A DNA stretch of 8,215 nucleotides from Methylococcaceae bacterium UBA7658 (GCA_002483425.1 DLHW01000046.1:1-8215); one strand, 5' to 3'; shown: positions 1 to 5,986, numbered from the stretch's first letter. Numbers and translations: made by a program. The notes: a model not told the origin generated them from the letters alone.

Positions 1-27
1 AGGGGGTGTGCAGGCTGCACACCCCCT
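1..27. repeat. Palindromic repeat, left copy
   Basis: This is a near-perfect inverted repeat: 13-base arms (1-13 and 15-27) around a single central G. Bases 1-23 are the exact reverse complement of 1295-1317, so the two copies are a 23-bp inverted pair flanking the only minus-strand gene. Bases 5-32 also match 1295-1322 directly with one central mismatch, because the core is self-complementary. The stem is followed by an A/T-rich stretch (28-38) with a TTTT run, so it could also end transcription of a rightward gene lying left of the window. The repeat is plain in the sequence; its role is inference. Confidence 0.8.
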
Positions 28-176
28 AAATTTATTTTCCTACAACTTCGTCCTCGCTTGTCAGTATTGGCAATGTGGCTGTTTATTCACAAAAGCTACA
101 GCACCTGATCCATTATCCTAGCCAATCAGGTTAACATCCAATGACCGATTCATAAGTCCTGTAATATTTGCCAGTT

Positions 177-216
177 TTTTAAGGGTAAGGGGCGGAGCCG
201 CCCCTTACCCTTAAAA
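177..216. repeat. Long perfect palindrome in gene-free left flank
   Basis: Two 19-base arms (177-195 and 198-216) are exact reverse complements separated by only AG. The core is GC-only (GGGGCGG/CCGCCCC) and the outer ends are TTTT/AAAA. The arms end in A-runs rather than U-runs when read in either direction, so it is not a textbook intrinsic terminator. The element TACCCTTAAAA at 206-216 is repeated at 219-229. The rest of 28-311 shows no coding signal; it holds this palindrome and the terminator at 226-250. Confidence 0.8.
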
Positions 217-225
217 GGTACCCTT

Positions 226-250
226 AAAAAGCCTTTACCTTTAAAGGGCT
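226..250 (-). terminator. Intrinsic terminator for the minus-strand TIGR03761 gene
   Basis: Read on the minus strand, AGCC-C-TTT pairs with AAA-GGCT around a six-base loop, with one bulged C, and is followed by a run of five T (plus-strand AAAAA at 226-230). It lies about 60 bases beyond the stop codon at 312, the right place to end that transcript. The stem is short and imperfect, so strength is uncertain. Confidence 0.5.
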
Positions 251-311
251 AAATAAACCATAGCTACCTGGCTACTAACGAAACCACAACTACTTGCAAG
301 CCAATTAATTG

Positions 312-1181
312 TTAGCCACTGGGGCTTGAATCTGATCGCCCGAAACCAAAGCCATGAACGCTAGCATGACAATCCAATCCAATTATGGCAGCATCTGGCA
401 CAGCGATACCCATTGATGGGTTTTCTGTTGAAGTAGGCAAGACAAAGTCCAACACAGAACGGATATCCGGTGCAAATTTAGCCCGATGCGTTATGTCGAG
501 TATTTCTTGAGGCAGTTCGCCCATCTTGGTTTGTGCTTCCTCAGCTATGGGTTCACCCGCAAGAATGGCTGACCGCGTCGCACCGGTAAAATGCCAACGG
601 GTCGATAACAAAAAGGCCCTTCTTACCATTTTGCTGGCAGTGATCATAATGTCCCGCTTGGGCACCCTGTCCACTAAGCCGATATGCCACGCCGTCAATA
701 CCGCACAGGATAGGGCATCGAACTCGGCCACTAGATAAGCACCCATGTAGCCGTAAGGGTTGGCGAAGCTCAGCTTTATTACCACCGGCTTGATGGAATG
801 GGATGTCTGGATTTTAATTGCATCCACGCTTTCCAGTATCTGGGACAACTCTTTGGTTTTTTCCGTGATGGTGCTTTTAGCTGTTTCTAGTGCAGATTCG
901 ACTTGCAACAGAAACCAATCGGCATAAGGGTCGTCATATTGGGCAGCAATCCAAATGGCATTCATTCGCCGTCCAAATGAATATACACCCATGATGTGTT
1001 CAACAACCTTTTTCTGATGGTTGAATGGGTCAGCGATTTGCATTTTGCGGCCGGCCACCAATTTTTGTGCGGCACGGGTCTGGATCGTCAAGACAGCCTC
1101 ACTCCGCAGTGGGCCTGGAATATCTTGTGTATCCTTTTGCGCACGATGCTGCATATCTGGATTGAAATGTTTATTGGCCAT
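312..1181 (-). CDS. TIGR03761 (PFL_4669) family ICE protein
   Basis: A 289-residue protein recognised as the TIGR03761 / PFL_4669 family (DUF1845-like), found almost only on integrative conjugative elements. Its biochemical role is unknown. The N-terminal signature is visible at about residues 23-45 (GPLRSE, LTIQTRAAQKLVAGR). A conserved-looking middle, FANPYGYMGAYLVAEFD, begins near residue 139. No signal peptide or clear membrane segment is seen. Start choice: ATG at 1181 is preceded on the minus strand by GAGG with a six-base spacer. The gene points opposite to every other gene here, whereas in related islands I recall it running in the same direction as DUF3158 and ssb. It is bracketed by inverted palindromes (1-23, 1295-1317), which suggests a local inversion. 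A terminator follows at 226-250. Family call from sequence character only. Confidence 0.82.
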   Translation of the reverse strand: MANKHFNPDMQHRAQKDTQDIPGPLRSEAVLTIQTRAAQKLVAGRKMQIADPFNHQKKVVEHIMGVYSFGRRMNAIWIAAQYDDPYADWFLLQVESALETAKSTITEKTKELSQILESVDAIKIQTSHSIKPVVIKLSFANPYGYMGAYLVAEFDALSCAVLTAWHIGLVDRVPKRDIMITASKMVRRAFLLSTRWHFTGATRSAILAGEPIAEEAQTKMGELPQEILDITHRAKFAPDIRSVLDFVLPTSTENPSMGIAVPDAAIIGLDCHASVHGFGFGRSDSSPSG

Positions 1182-1294
1182 TTATTACCTCATTGCTAGT
1201 TCATTTCTAACCTGACTTCTTGGCACTATTGCCGTGCAGTTTAGTGCTTTACTACAGCCAGTCGCTTTAAGCTAAAGCCGCTGCGCCAAGTTAA

Positions 1295-1322
1295 GGTGTG
1301 CAGCCTGCACACCCCCTAAATT
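1295..1322. repeat. Palindromic repeat, right copy
   Basis: GGTGTGCAG-C-CTGCACACC is a 9-bp inverted repeat with a one-base centre. 1295-1317 is the exact reverse complement of 1-23. The copy sits just upstream of the DUF3158-like gene and about 115 bases upstream of the divergent TIGR03761 start. Around it, 1182-1294 holds the minus-strand RBS but no convincing promoter that I can see. Confidence 0.8.
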
Positions 1323-1337
1323 AAGCGAGGTCAACTA

Positions 1338-1787
1338 TTGACAAAAGCCTTACATAAAGACTCAAGTGCCGGCCAGGACGTGGTTCGTGAGCGGATCAGG
1401 GGATACCAGGCGCAGTGTGATTCAATAGCTTGGGCAATGACGGCGGCTGCATTAAGATTCAAACAAACATTTCGTTCGCCCTATCCCATCTATCTCAGTG
1501 TCCAAAAACTGACAACAGGTGCTGTCTATCTGCGTTGGCGTAGATCAGGCGCAAAAGGCAAGCAACCTTATGTCCTGATGGAAAGTAATCTGGGTAAGGC
1601 GTTGTTAGAATCCCTGCCCTCAGCGGTTAGGCAGTCCTATTTACGGTTTCACCAGGAAGTCATTAGCCTGAATTACCAACATGCCCTGCTGTTGTCGGAA
1701 CAGCGGCGGTTGAGATTTTATTTACAACAATTACGGGCATTAGAACAACTTAAAGCCCAATTTGGGGTTAATGCCCCAACTAACTGA
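1338..1787 (+). CDS. DUF3158-like ICE protein
   Basis: A 149-residue soluble, basic protein. I assign it tentatively to the DUF3158 group, small proteins of unknown function that sit beside TIGR03761 and ssb genes on conjugative islands. Supporting features are the central YPIYLSVQKLTTGAVYLRWR stretch (about residues 49-68), which resembles the LRWR core I associate with that family, and a helical C-terminal half rich in Leu, Gln and Arg (about 97-142) that could form a coiled coil. There is no signal peptide and no catalytic motif. The start is a TTG at 1338 with GAGG at 1327-1330, seven bases upstream; no in-frame ATG near the N-terminus offers an alternative. ssb follows after 110 bases in the same direction. 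The neighbours strengthen the assignment more than the sequence does alone. Confidence 0.55.
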   Translation: MTKALHKDSSAGQDVVRERIRGYQAQCDSIAWAMTAAALRFKQTFRSPYPIYLSVQKLTTGAVYLRWRRSGAKGKQPYVLMESNLGKALLESLPSAVRQSYLRFHQEVISLNYQHALLLSEQRRLRFYLQQLRALEQLKAQFGVNAPTN

Positions 1788-1897
1788 CGAAAATGAACCA
1801 GCCCAAAATTAATCGCCTTTTTTGGAAGTTCGGTTGATTGTTGCGTAGGCAGCTATTGTATGGCGTAGTAGAGCTTTCAACGTACAGGAGTAAAGCT

Positions 1898-2377
1898 ATG
1901 AGCAATCAATTTAGTGGTGTAGGCAATATTGGGCAGGCACCTGTTTTAAGGACAGTCAAAGTCGCCGGTGAAAATAGGCCAGTGGCCGATTTACGGGTTT
2001 TCTTCGACCGAAGTATCCCGCTGGAGGATGGAACTTACGAAGATGGCGGCGGGTTTTGGCTCACTGTCAGTGCCTGGGGGCATCGCGCTGAGTCTGCCGT
2101 AAAGCTGTTGAGCAAAGGGATGCGTATCCATGTCACGGGAGGGCTGCGTTTGGATAACTGGGAAAATGAGGGTGGCGAAGCACGGACTGAGCTTCGTTTA
2201 ACCGCAGATCACATCAGTATCGACCCTATCTGTCTGGACAGCGTACAGGTTCGTAAACGTAATGGACAGTCTGCTGAAAATACGGGCAACGCACAAGCTG
2301 ATATTGACAGATCTAACGCTGTGTTACCGGCAAACAATAGCCAGAATACTGAAAGCTATAAGTCGAGTGTCGAGTGA
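1898..2377 (+). CDS. ssb: Single-stranded DNA-binding protein, ICE type
   Basis: A 159-residue SSB that should coat single-stranded DNA made during conjugative transfer or ICE replication. The OB-fold covers about residues 1-110. Visible landmarks are the N-terminal FSGVGNIGQAP, the strand FWLTVSAWGHRAE at 53-65, and GMRIHVTGGLRLDNWEN from residue 74. The tail (111-159) is polar and ends SYKSSVE, lacking the acidic DDDIPF-like tip through which housekeeping SSBs recruit partner proteins. The start at 1898 is chosen because CAGGAG (1885-1890) lies seven bases upstream; an in-frame upstream start at 1838 lacks such a site and would add 20 residues unlike SSB. The lipoprotein gene begins two bases after the stop, so the two are probably cotranslated. 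Confidence 0.9.
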   Translation: MSNQFSGVGNIGQAPVLRTVKVAGENRPVADLRVFFDRSIPLEDGTYEDGGGFWLTVSAWGHRAESAVKLLSKGMRIHVTGGLRLDNWENEGGEARTELRLTADHISIDPICLDSVQVRKRNGQSAENTGNAQADIDRSNAVLPANNSQNTESYKSSVE

Positions 2378-2379
2378 AG

Positions 2380-2550
2380 ATGTCTCGCATTAACAGTTCA
2401 CTTTTACGGGCAATTCTCTTGGGGGTTGGCGCAGTGATGACGGGCTGTGCCAGCAATGGGCAAATAGCGCCAATACAGGTGATTCTGCTTGGCGACCTTT
2501 GGTTTGTTGATCCTAACATCGGATGCCGGAACCAACCGATATGCGGATAG
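2380..2550 (+). CDS. Small predicted lipoprotein (56 aa)
   Basis: A short ORF that fits the operon geometry. Its ATG lies two bases after the ssb stop, with an alternative GTG at 2374 overlapping that stop as GTGA, and its end overlaps the next gene. The product has a basic start (MSRINSSLLR), a hydrophobic core (LLRAILLGVGAVM) and a lipobox-like VMTGC with Cys23, as for a type II signal peptide. The mature peptide would be only 34 residues, CASNG through NQPICG, with two further cysteines (residues 49 and 55). I do not recognise a family. Small lipoproteins are common in conjugation operons, where they may anchor to the outer membrane, but this function is inference. The Shine-Dalgarno sequence is weak (GAGTGAAG), so expression probably depends on coupling to ssb. 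Confidence 0.68.
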   Translation: MSRINSSLLRAILLGVGAVMTGCASNGQIAPIQVILLGDLWFVDPNIGCRNQPICG

Positions 2551-3338
2551 GCGATGCCGTTTACAATCTGGACGGGCTACCGTTCCGGTCAGACCAAACT
2601 GCCCAACGCATGCTGGATTTGTTGTCTGGTGAAACTGGCAAGCATTATCAGATGGAGTCGTATCCAGAAGGCGGGTTTGTCATTCGTCTGGAATCGGCAA
2701 TCGCCTCACCGTTAAAGCGCGAAATGCAAGAACCCCAGGGTTATGAATTGCCTGACGTATCTCAAGGTATGATTAATATCCCAGCAAATCATGGACACCC
2801 CAACAGGCAAAAATCAGAGTCATCTGTTATCCAGCCCAGGGATTACCATTTACGGCCAGCCGTGTTACGGACTAATTTGTTCTCGCTTGGGATCATGGGG
2901 TTTGCGGCGTTCCTGATGTTAATGCCCGATACCCTATTGGCCGAGGCCTTGGAATTGATTCACATCCAGCCGCATCAACTAGGCGGTTGGATGCTGCGTA
3001 TCCAACAGGCCATGACCGGCACTGGGGCGATCTTGTTGGTGACGTTATGGTTGGTCTTGGTATGGCAACGTGCGGGGGCTTTATACCGGATCACCGGCTT
3101 TGGTGTAGAGGCAAGGTTGGGGATTATCGCCCACCAAACAGTAGGGCTCAGATTTCAGGATATCCGATCCATGAGTATTCGGCAGTCAGTGCCGGAACGC
3201 TTGTTAGGAGTCGGTATGCTGGAGTTTAACTCGGCGGGTACAGACGGCGCGCCGGTGCAATTTAGGCAAATCGCAAAACCAGCACGAGTATTACAGTTGG
3301 TGAAAGAACGCATGGCGGGGATGCCCAGTGCTGATTGA
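2523..3338 (+). CDS. Two-helix membrane protein with bacterial PH domain
   Basis: A 271-residue inner-membrane protein. Residues 1-60 form a small soluble domain of unknown type (MRIGDAVYNLDGLPFRSD onward). Residues 61-110 are a polar linker. Two hydrophobic segments lie at about 118-139 and 165-182. The C-terminal part (about 185-263) has the pattern of the bPH_2 (YdbS/YdbT-like) domain: ALYRITGFGVEARLG, then DIRSMSIRQSVPERLLGVG, then LEFNSAG. Such PH-like domains are usually adaptors rather than enzymes; no partner can be named. The first in-frame ATG is 2523, overlapping the lipoprotein gene by 28 bases; ATG 2541 (MRIGD) is an equally possible start, and neither has a strong Shine-Dalgarno sequence, which fits translational coupling. 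The stop is 26 bases before the next gene. Confidence 0.75.
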   Translation: MPEPTDMRIGDAVYNLDGLPFRSDQTAQRMLDLLSGETGKHYQMESYPEGGFVIRLESAIASPLKREMQEPQGYELPDVSQGMINIPANHGHPNRQKSESSVIQPRDYHLRPAVLRTNLFSLGIMGFAAFLMLMPDTLLAEALELIHIQPHQLGGWMLRIQQAMTGTGAILLVTLWLVLVWQRAGALYRITGFGVEARLGIIAHQTVGLRFQDIRSMSIRQSVPERLLGVGMLEFNSAGTDGAPVQFRQIAKPARVLQLVKERMAGMPSAD

Positions 3339-3364
3339 TATTTATGATCCAACAGGAGCGAATG

Positions 3365-3871
3365 ATGAAAACAATGAATGGCGGTAAGTCCTTCAAGTCC
3401 CTTTGCCTGTTAATGCTGGCAGTCAGTTGGGCGGTGCCAGATTTATCTGAAAGTGGGGCAAAACCAAAACCCCTGAGCGATCCCGCCCTGGAAGCGGTAC
3501 TCCAGCAGCAGATTGATCCCGAAGAAGGGGTGCAACTGCAAAGTATGGTCAAGTCAGAACTGGAGCCCGGCTTACCCGGTGAAGAACGGGTAGTGATCTG
3601 GACTTTATTAGGGCCGTCCTACTGGTCGAGCCATCTGAGTGTGCTGTCCCAAAAAAGCGGCCAGTGGCGATTACTGGCGACCCTGTCACTGGATGGCACA
3701 GTAGCCACACTCGAAACGGTGACCACCGACGGCTTGATCAGTATTGCCGCCAAAACCCCAGGCCCTAATGATCCCATTTGTTGCCCCAGCCAACAAAAGA
3801 CACTCCAGTACCGCTATGGCCGTGGGCAATTGGTTGAAGTCAAGCTTGAACCTGCGGGGGGCAAGCCATGA
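3365..3871 (+). CDS. Exported protein with DPICCPS motif, unknown function
   Basis: A 168-residue protein. The N-terminus (KTMNGGKSFKS then LCLLMLAVSWA) looks like a signal peptide cleaved near residue 23-25, so the mature protein should be periplasmic or secreted. The mature part starts with a Pro/Lys-rich stretch, followed by a likely beta-rich domain (about 75-160) with WTLLGPSYWSSHLSVLS and the vicinal cysteines of NDPICCPSQ (135-143). A similar CCPS element occurs in LppP/LprE-type secreted proteins, but the likeness is too short for a family call. ATG 3365 is preferred because AGGAG (3354-3358) lies six bases upstream; ATG 3362 and TTG 3335 are in frame but worse placed. Its stop overlaps the next start as ATGA, so it is coupled to the lysozyme-like gene. 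Confidence 0.66.
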   Translation: MKTMNGGKSFKSLCLLMLAVSWAVPDLSESGAKPKPLSDPALEAVLQQQIDPEEGVQLQSMVKSELEPGLPGEERVVIWTLLGPSYWSSHLSVLSQKSGQWRLLATLSLDGTVATLETVTTDGLISIAAKTPGPNDPICCPSQQKTLQYRYGRGQLVEVKLEPAGGKP

Positions 3872-4791
3872 GGCCAACCCAGACCAGTCTTTTACCCGCT
3901 GCTGGGCAGAACTTGCCTCCAACCCTAATTTCCACCGCCTTACTGTTATTGATGTTCACCTGTGCCGCCTTGGCGGCAGGTAGCTATACCGATTTCTTGC
4001 AATCACTGGCCAGTCGGGAATCATCGGGCAATGGCCAAGTCGTCAATGAATTCGGTTATGCAGGGTTGTATCAAATGGGCGAAGCAGCGCTGGTCGATGC
4101 TGGCTATTACCGCCGTGACGGTACCAAAGCGAATGATTGGCGGGGGAGTTGGACAGGGAAGAACGGCATCACTAGCCTAAACGAATTTCTAAACAACACC
4201 GCCGTCCAAAATCAGGCGATCACGGGCTATCACGATGCCCTGTGGGATCAAATCACCGCCAGGGGCTTGGACAGTAAGGTAGGGCAGACCTATAAAGGTG
4301 TGCCTATAACCCAATCGGGTTTAATCGCAGCGGCACATCTGATTGGCGCTAGGGGGTTGCGCGGGTGCTTAAACGGCGCCTCCTGCACCGATGCCAATAA
4401 CACGACCGCGCTTTCCTATATGAGTCAATTTGGCGGCTTTGACGCTTCCCCAATAACGGGTTCAACGCCACCTACAGGCATAGGTACAGGAACCAACCCA
4501 ACCGATTCCCATGTTAGCCCTACTGAATCCAATACCAGTGCGCCATTTCCGACCGGAACCTCAGTGTCAACCAGTGAAGCCTTTTCCGCAGGGTCTGGTG
4601 TGGACATGAAAGACATCCGCCAGTTGGTGCTGGGAATCTTGTCGATTGCCCTGTTGTTATGGACAGCCTGGATCACCCGTGCCCAGTTTTCCAGCTGGCG
4701 TTACGGCAAGGTGTCATTGATGCAAATGCAGGCCAATGTGCTTTCCAGCTTGGCATTGCTGTCAGTGGTGTTGTTTATCACGTTGGCTTAG
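3868..4791 (+). CDS. Lysozyme-like domain fused to TIGR03758/DUF3262 ICE membrane segment
   Basis: A 307-residue exported protein with two recognisable parts. A signal peptide (hydrophobic 20-36, cleavage near ALAA-GS) precedes a transglycosylase/lysozyme-like domain at about 39-192. There, SRESSGN supplies a likely catalytic Glu51, followed by VNEFGYAGLYQMG (59-71), comparable to the GLMQ motif of soluble lytic transglycosylases, and AAAHLIGARGLRGCL (154-168). A Ser/Thr/Pro/Gly-rich linker (about 193-233) leads to a C-terminal segment, SEAFSAGSGV then helices at about 252-269 and 289-306, which resembles the small two-helix ICE proteins TIGR03758/DUF3262 (PFL_4701). That family is normally a separate protein of about 65 residues in the type IV secretion cluster. 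The fusion would anchor a peptidoglycan-cutting domain to the membrane, plausibly to open the wall for the mating channel. ATG 3868 overlaps the preceding stop (ATGA). Catalysis is inferred, not shown. Confidence 0.8.
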   Translation: MRPTQTSLLPAAGQNLPPTLISTALLLLMFTCAALAAGSYTDFLQSLASRESSGNGQVVNEFGYAGLYQMGEAALVDAGYYRRDGTKANDWRGSWTGKNGITSLNEFLNNTAVQNQAITGYHDALWDQITARGLDSKVGQTYKGVPITQSGLIAAAHLIGARGLRGCLNGASCTDANNTTALSYMSQFGGFDASPITGSTPPTGIGTGTNPTDSHVSPTESNTSAPFPTGTSVSTSEAFSAGSGVDMKDIRQLVLGILSIALLLWTAWITRAQFSSWRYGKVSLMQMQANVLSSLALLSVVLFITLA

Positions 4792-4798
4792 AAAAGGC

Positions 4799-4828
4799 TT
4801 GACAAAATATCGACTGAAGGTTTAGATT
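4799..4828 (+). promoter_or_regulatory. Candidate sigma-70 promoter before leader A
   Basis: TTGACA at 4799-4804 matches the -35 consensus exactly; TAGATT at 4823-4828 is a 4/6 match to the -10 box after an 18-base spacer. Transcription would start near 4835, upstream of the terminator-like hairpin at 4946, so RNA from here would meet an attenuator before reaching DUF3577. The interval 4829-4945 holds only a weak hairpin (ACCAG/CTGGT near 4840-4857) and no gene. Confidence 0.4.
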
Positions 4829-4945
4829 CCGGCTTACCAGCAAAGAAACTGGTAGGTTAGGATAATAACAAAAACTTTCATTCTATCGTTGTTTTGGACA
4901 CGCAGGTATTGGCGACATAACCGCCTATCTGTCCAAGTTAAACGC

Positions 4946-4977
4946 AAGCCCTTTGCCCATGTTGCAAAGGGCTTTTT
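4946..4977 (+). terminator. Terminator hairpin H1 of leader A
   Basis: Arms 4946-4956 and 4964-4974 pair perfectly over 11 bp with a seven-base loop and run straight into TTTTT (4973-4977). It can end transcription from the upstream operon or attenuate the promoter at 4799. The 3' arm and U-run (4971-4978) can instead pair with 5006-5013 in the next hairpin, so the two structures compete. Confidence 0.72.
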
Positions 4978-5260
4978 CGAGTATCGGCACACCGTCCCGG
5001 TATTGGAAAAAGCTTGCTGGCTTTACCGTTGCAACTGCGTATTCAGTTGCCGAGGTGCCACCTCGTAAACCATGGCACCATTAGCTGCTGCGGGTCTGCC
5101 TTGCCAGCAGCCGGTTTTTTTTGTACGAAAACCGATGCAGACATCCTTAACCATCACAGTAACACACCGTTCACGCGGAGTGATTACTCAATCTACCCAC
5201 CAGGGAAACCATTCCCTAGTGGGCATGGTTTTCTCTGGTTTTTTACTACTGGAGAAAACC
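4971..5260 (+). promoter_or_regulatory. Structured 5' leader A of the DUF3577 gene
   Basis: About 290 bases contain a string of hairpins. H2 pairs 4971-4987 with 4997-5013 (17 positions, one G-G mismatch). H3 pairs 5031-5037 with 5044-5050. H4 pairs 5051-5056 with 5060-5065. H5 pairs 5084-5090 with 5105-5111. H6 pairs 5112-5118 with 5128-5134. H7 pairs 5158-5169 with 5176-5188, with small bulges. H8 pairs 5196-5207 with 5212-5223, with an ACCA loop and one C-A mismatch. H9 pairs 5227-5235 with 5252-5260. Related copies at 6566-6719 and 7344-7640 keep helices H2, H3 and H5 despite base changes. No convincing ORF uses this region; the short open frames here lack ribosome sites. A cis-regulatory RNA is the best reading. 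Confidence 0.72.
5227..5260 (+). promoter_or_regulatory. RBS-covering hairpin H9 before DUF3577
   Basis: GGTTTTCTC (5227-5235) pairs perfectly with GAGAAAACC (5252-5260). The right arm holds most of the Shine-Dalgarno GGAG (5251-5254) and ends one base before the ATG at 5262. When folded, it should block ribosome access. Confidence 0.65.
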
Positions 5261-5261
5261 C

Positions 5262-5756
5262 ATGACTAATCAAACTAACCAAGACACCACCGAATACTTT
5301 GACCTGCATATTTCAGGACTCGGTTACCTTAACCGCATCCGCCAGGTCGAAGTCAAACGGGGGGAACCGTTTTGGGCATGTGACATTGCTGCTTTGCACG
5401 GTGCCAAAGATGATGTTGAGTACACCTATTTTGATTGCCGCGTCAGTGGCAGCGAGGCGGAAAAACTTGTCAAGCGGTGTGAGGAAGCTGAAAAGGGCGG
5501 TAAAAAAGTCCTTATCGGTTTCAAGCTGGGCGACCTGTATGCTGAAACCTTTGTATATGAAAAAGGTAACAAGCAAGGCCAGACCGGCATCAGCCTGAAA
5601 GCCCGTTTGTTGTTCATTAGCTGGATCAAGGTGGATGGTGAAACGGTTTACCAGGCTCCCCCAAAAACGGAGCCTGGAGAAGCCAACGCCGCACCACCAA
5701 CAGTTGAAGGTGAATTGCCTGATCCTGAAGCAGCGACGAACAAAGCAGCAGCTTGA
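5262..5756 (+). CDS. DUF3577 / STY4534-family ICE replication protein
   Basis: A 164-residue protein of the DUF3577 family, which current annotation calls STY4534 family ICE replication protein. Family landmarks are EYFDLHISGLGYLNRIRQV (11-29), FWACDIAALHGAKDDVEYTYFDCRV (37-61) and ISLKARLLFISWIKVDG (110-126). The order of strands, the SGSEAEKL helix (62-69) and KKVLIGFKLGDL (81-92) recall an SSB-like OB-fold, so single-stranded DNA binding is a reasonable inference but is not shown. The C-terminus (about 130-164) is Pro/Glu/Ala-rich and probably disordered. Start ATG 5262 has GGAG at 5251-5254. The gene sits behind a 290-base structured leader whose last hairpin covers the ribosome site, so it is probably under RNA-level control. 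Confidence 0.87.
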   Translation: MTNQTNQDTTEYFDLHISGLGYLNRIRQVEVKRGEPFWACDIAALHGAKDDVEYTYFDCRVSGSEAEKLVKRCEEAEKGGKKVLIGFKLGDLYAETFVYEKGNKQGQTGISLKARLLFISWIKVDGETVYQAPPKTEPGEANAAPPTVEGELPDPEAATNKAAA

Positions 5757-5840
5757 CTCGCCATAATCCGGCACTGGCAACGGCTCTTTTGTGGGCTTCG
5801 CCAAACGCTGGGTAAGGCAGTTATCGCTTATTTTTCCTAA

Positions 5841-5903
5841 CCCATACCGGGGATTCGTCCCCAGTATGGGTGATGGTCTCCGGTGTTTTTTGGAGATCCA
5901 TCA
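5841..5903 (+). promoter_or_regulatory. Two-hairpin RBS-occluding module before the small ORF and DUF3275
   Basis: The first hairpin pairs CCCATAC (5841-5847) with GTATGGG (5864-5870) and GGGGA (5849-5853) with TCCCC (5858-5862) around a UUCG loop. It has one C-A mismatch, like hairpin H8 of leader A. The second pairs 5871-5881 with 5892-5903 (11 bp, one bulged T). Its right arm contains the GGAG ribosome site and reaches the A of the ATG at 5903. No terminator or H2-H6 helices precede it; 5757-5840 shows nothing else clear. Confidence 0.65.
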
Positions 5904-5986
5904 TGGAAGCAATGAATAAAACTCAACAGGCAGACCAGCTGGACAATCTGAAGTCTGTGTCATGCAGTATCAAGGAGGCCTTATGA
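5903..5986 (+). CDS. 27-codon small ORF coupled to DUF3275
   Basis: ATG 5903 has GGAG at 5892-5895 with a seven-base spacer. The frame encodes 27 residues (MEAMNKTQQADQ then LDNLKSVSCSIKEAL) and ends in a TGA that overlaps the DUF3275 ATG as ATGA. Its last codons contain the AAGGAGG of the next gene (5972-5978). It may be a short leader ORF whose translation opens the DUF3275 site, or a real small protein. No family is recognised. The good start site, the overlap and the RBS-covering hairpin in front favour translation. Confidence 0.52.
   Translation: MEAMNKTQQADQLDNLKSVSCSIKEAL

Noticed and set aside
1..1317. Insertion sequence bounded by 23-bp inverted repeats
   Set aside because: The only enclosed gene is a TIGR03761 ICE protein, not a transposase, and no target-site duplication is visible.
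1838..1897. Upstream in-frame start for ssb
   Set aside because: The 20 extra residues do not resemble SSB, and CAGGAG is placed correctly for the ATG at 1898.
2313..2519. Minus-strand frame opposite the lipoprotein gene
   Set aside because: It has no ribosome site or family likeness, while the plus strand fits the operon and shows a lipobox.
3155..3552. Minus-strand frames across the PH-domain/exported gene junction
   Set aside because: Shadows of two plus-strand genes with signal peptide and PH-domain features.
5014..5269. Short open frames inside leader A on the plus strand
   Set aside because: They run through conserved hairpins, lack ribosome sites, overlap the DUF3577 start, and the copies in leaders B and D do not preserve the same frame.
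5313..5804. Long minus-strand frame opposite DUF3577
   Set aside because: It is antisense to a well-supported gene family; its composition is what codon bias on the other strand would produce.
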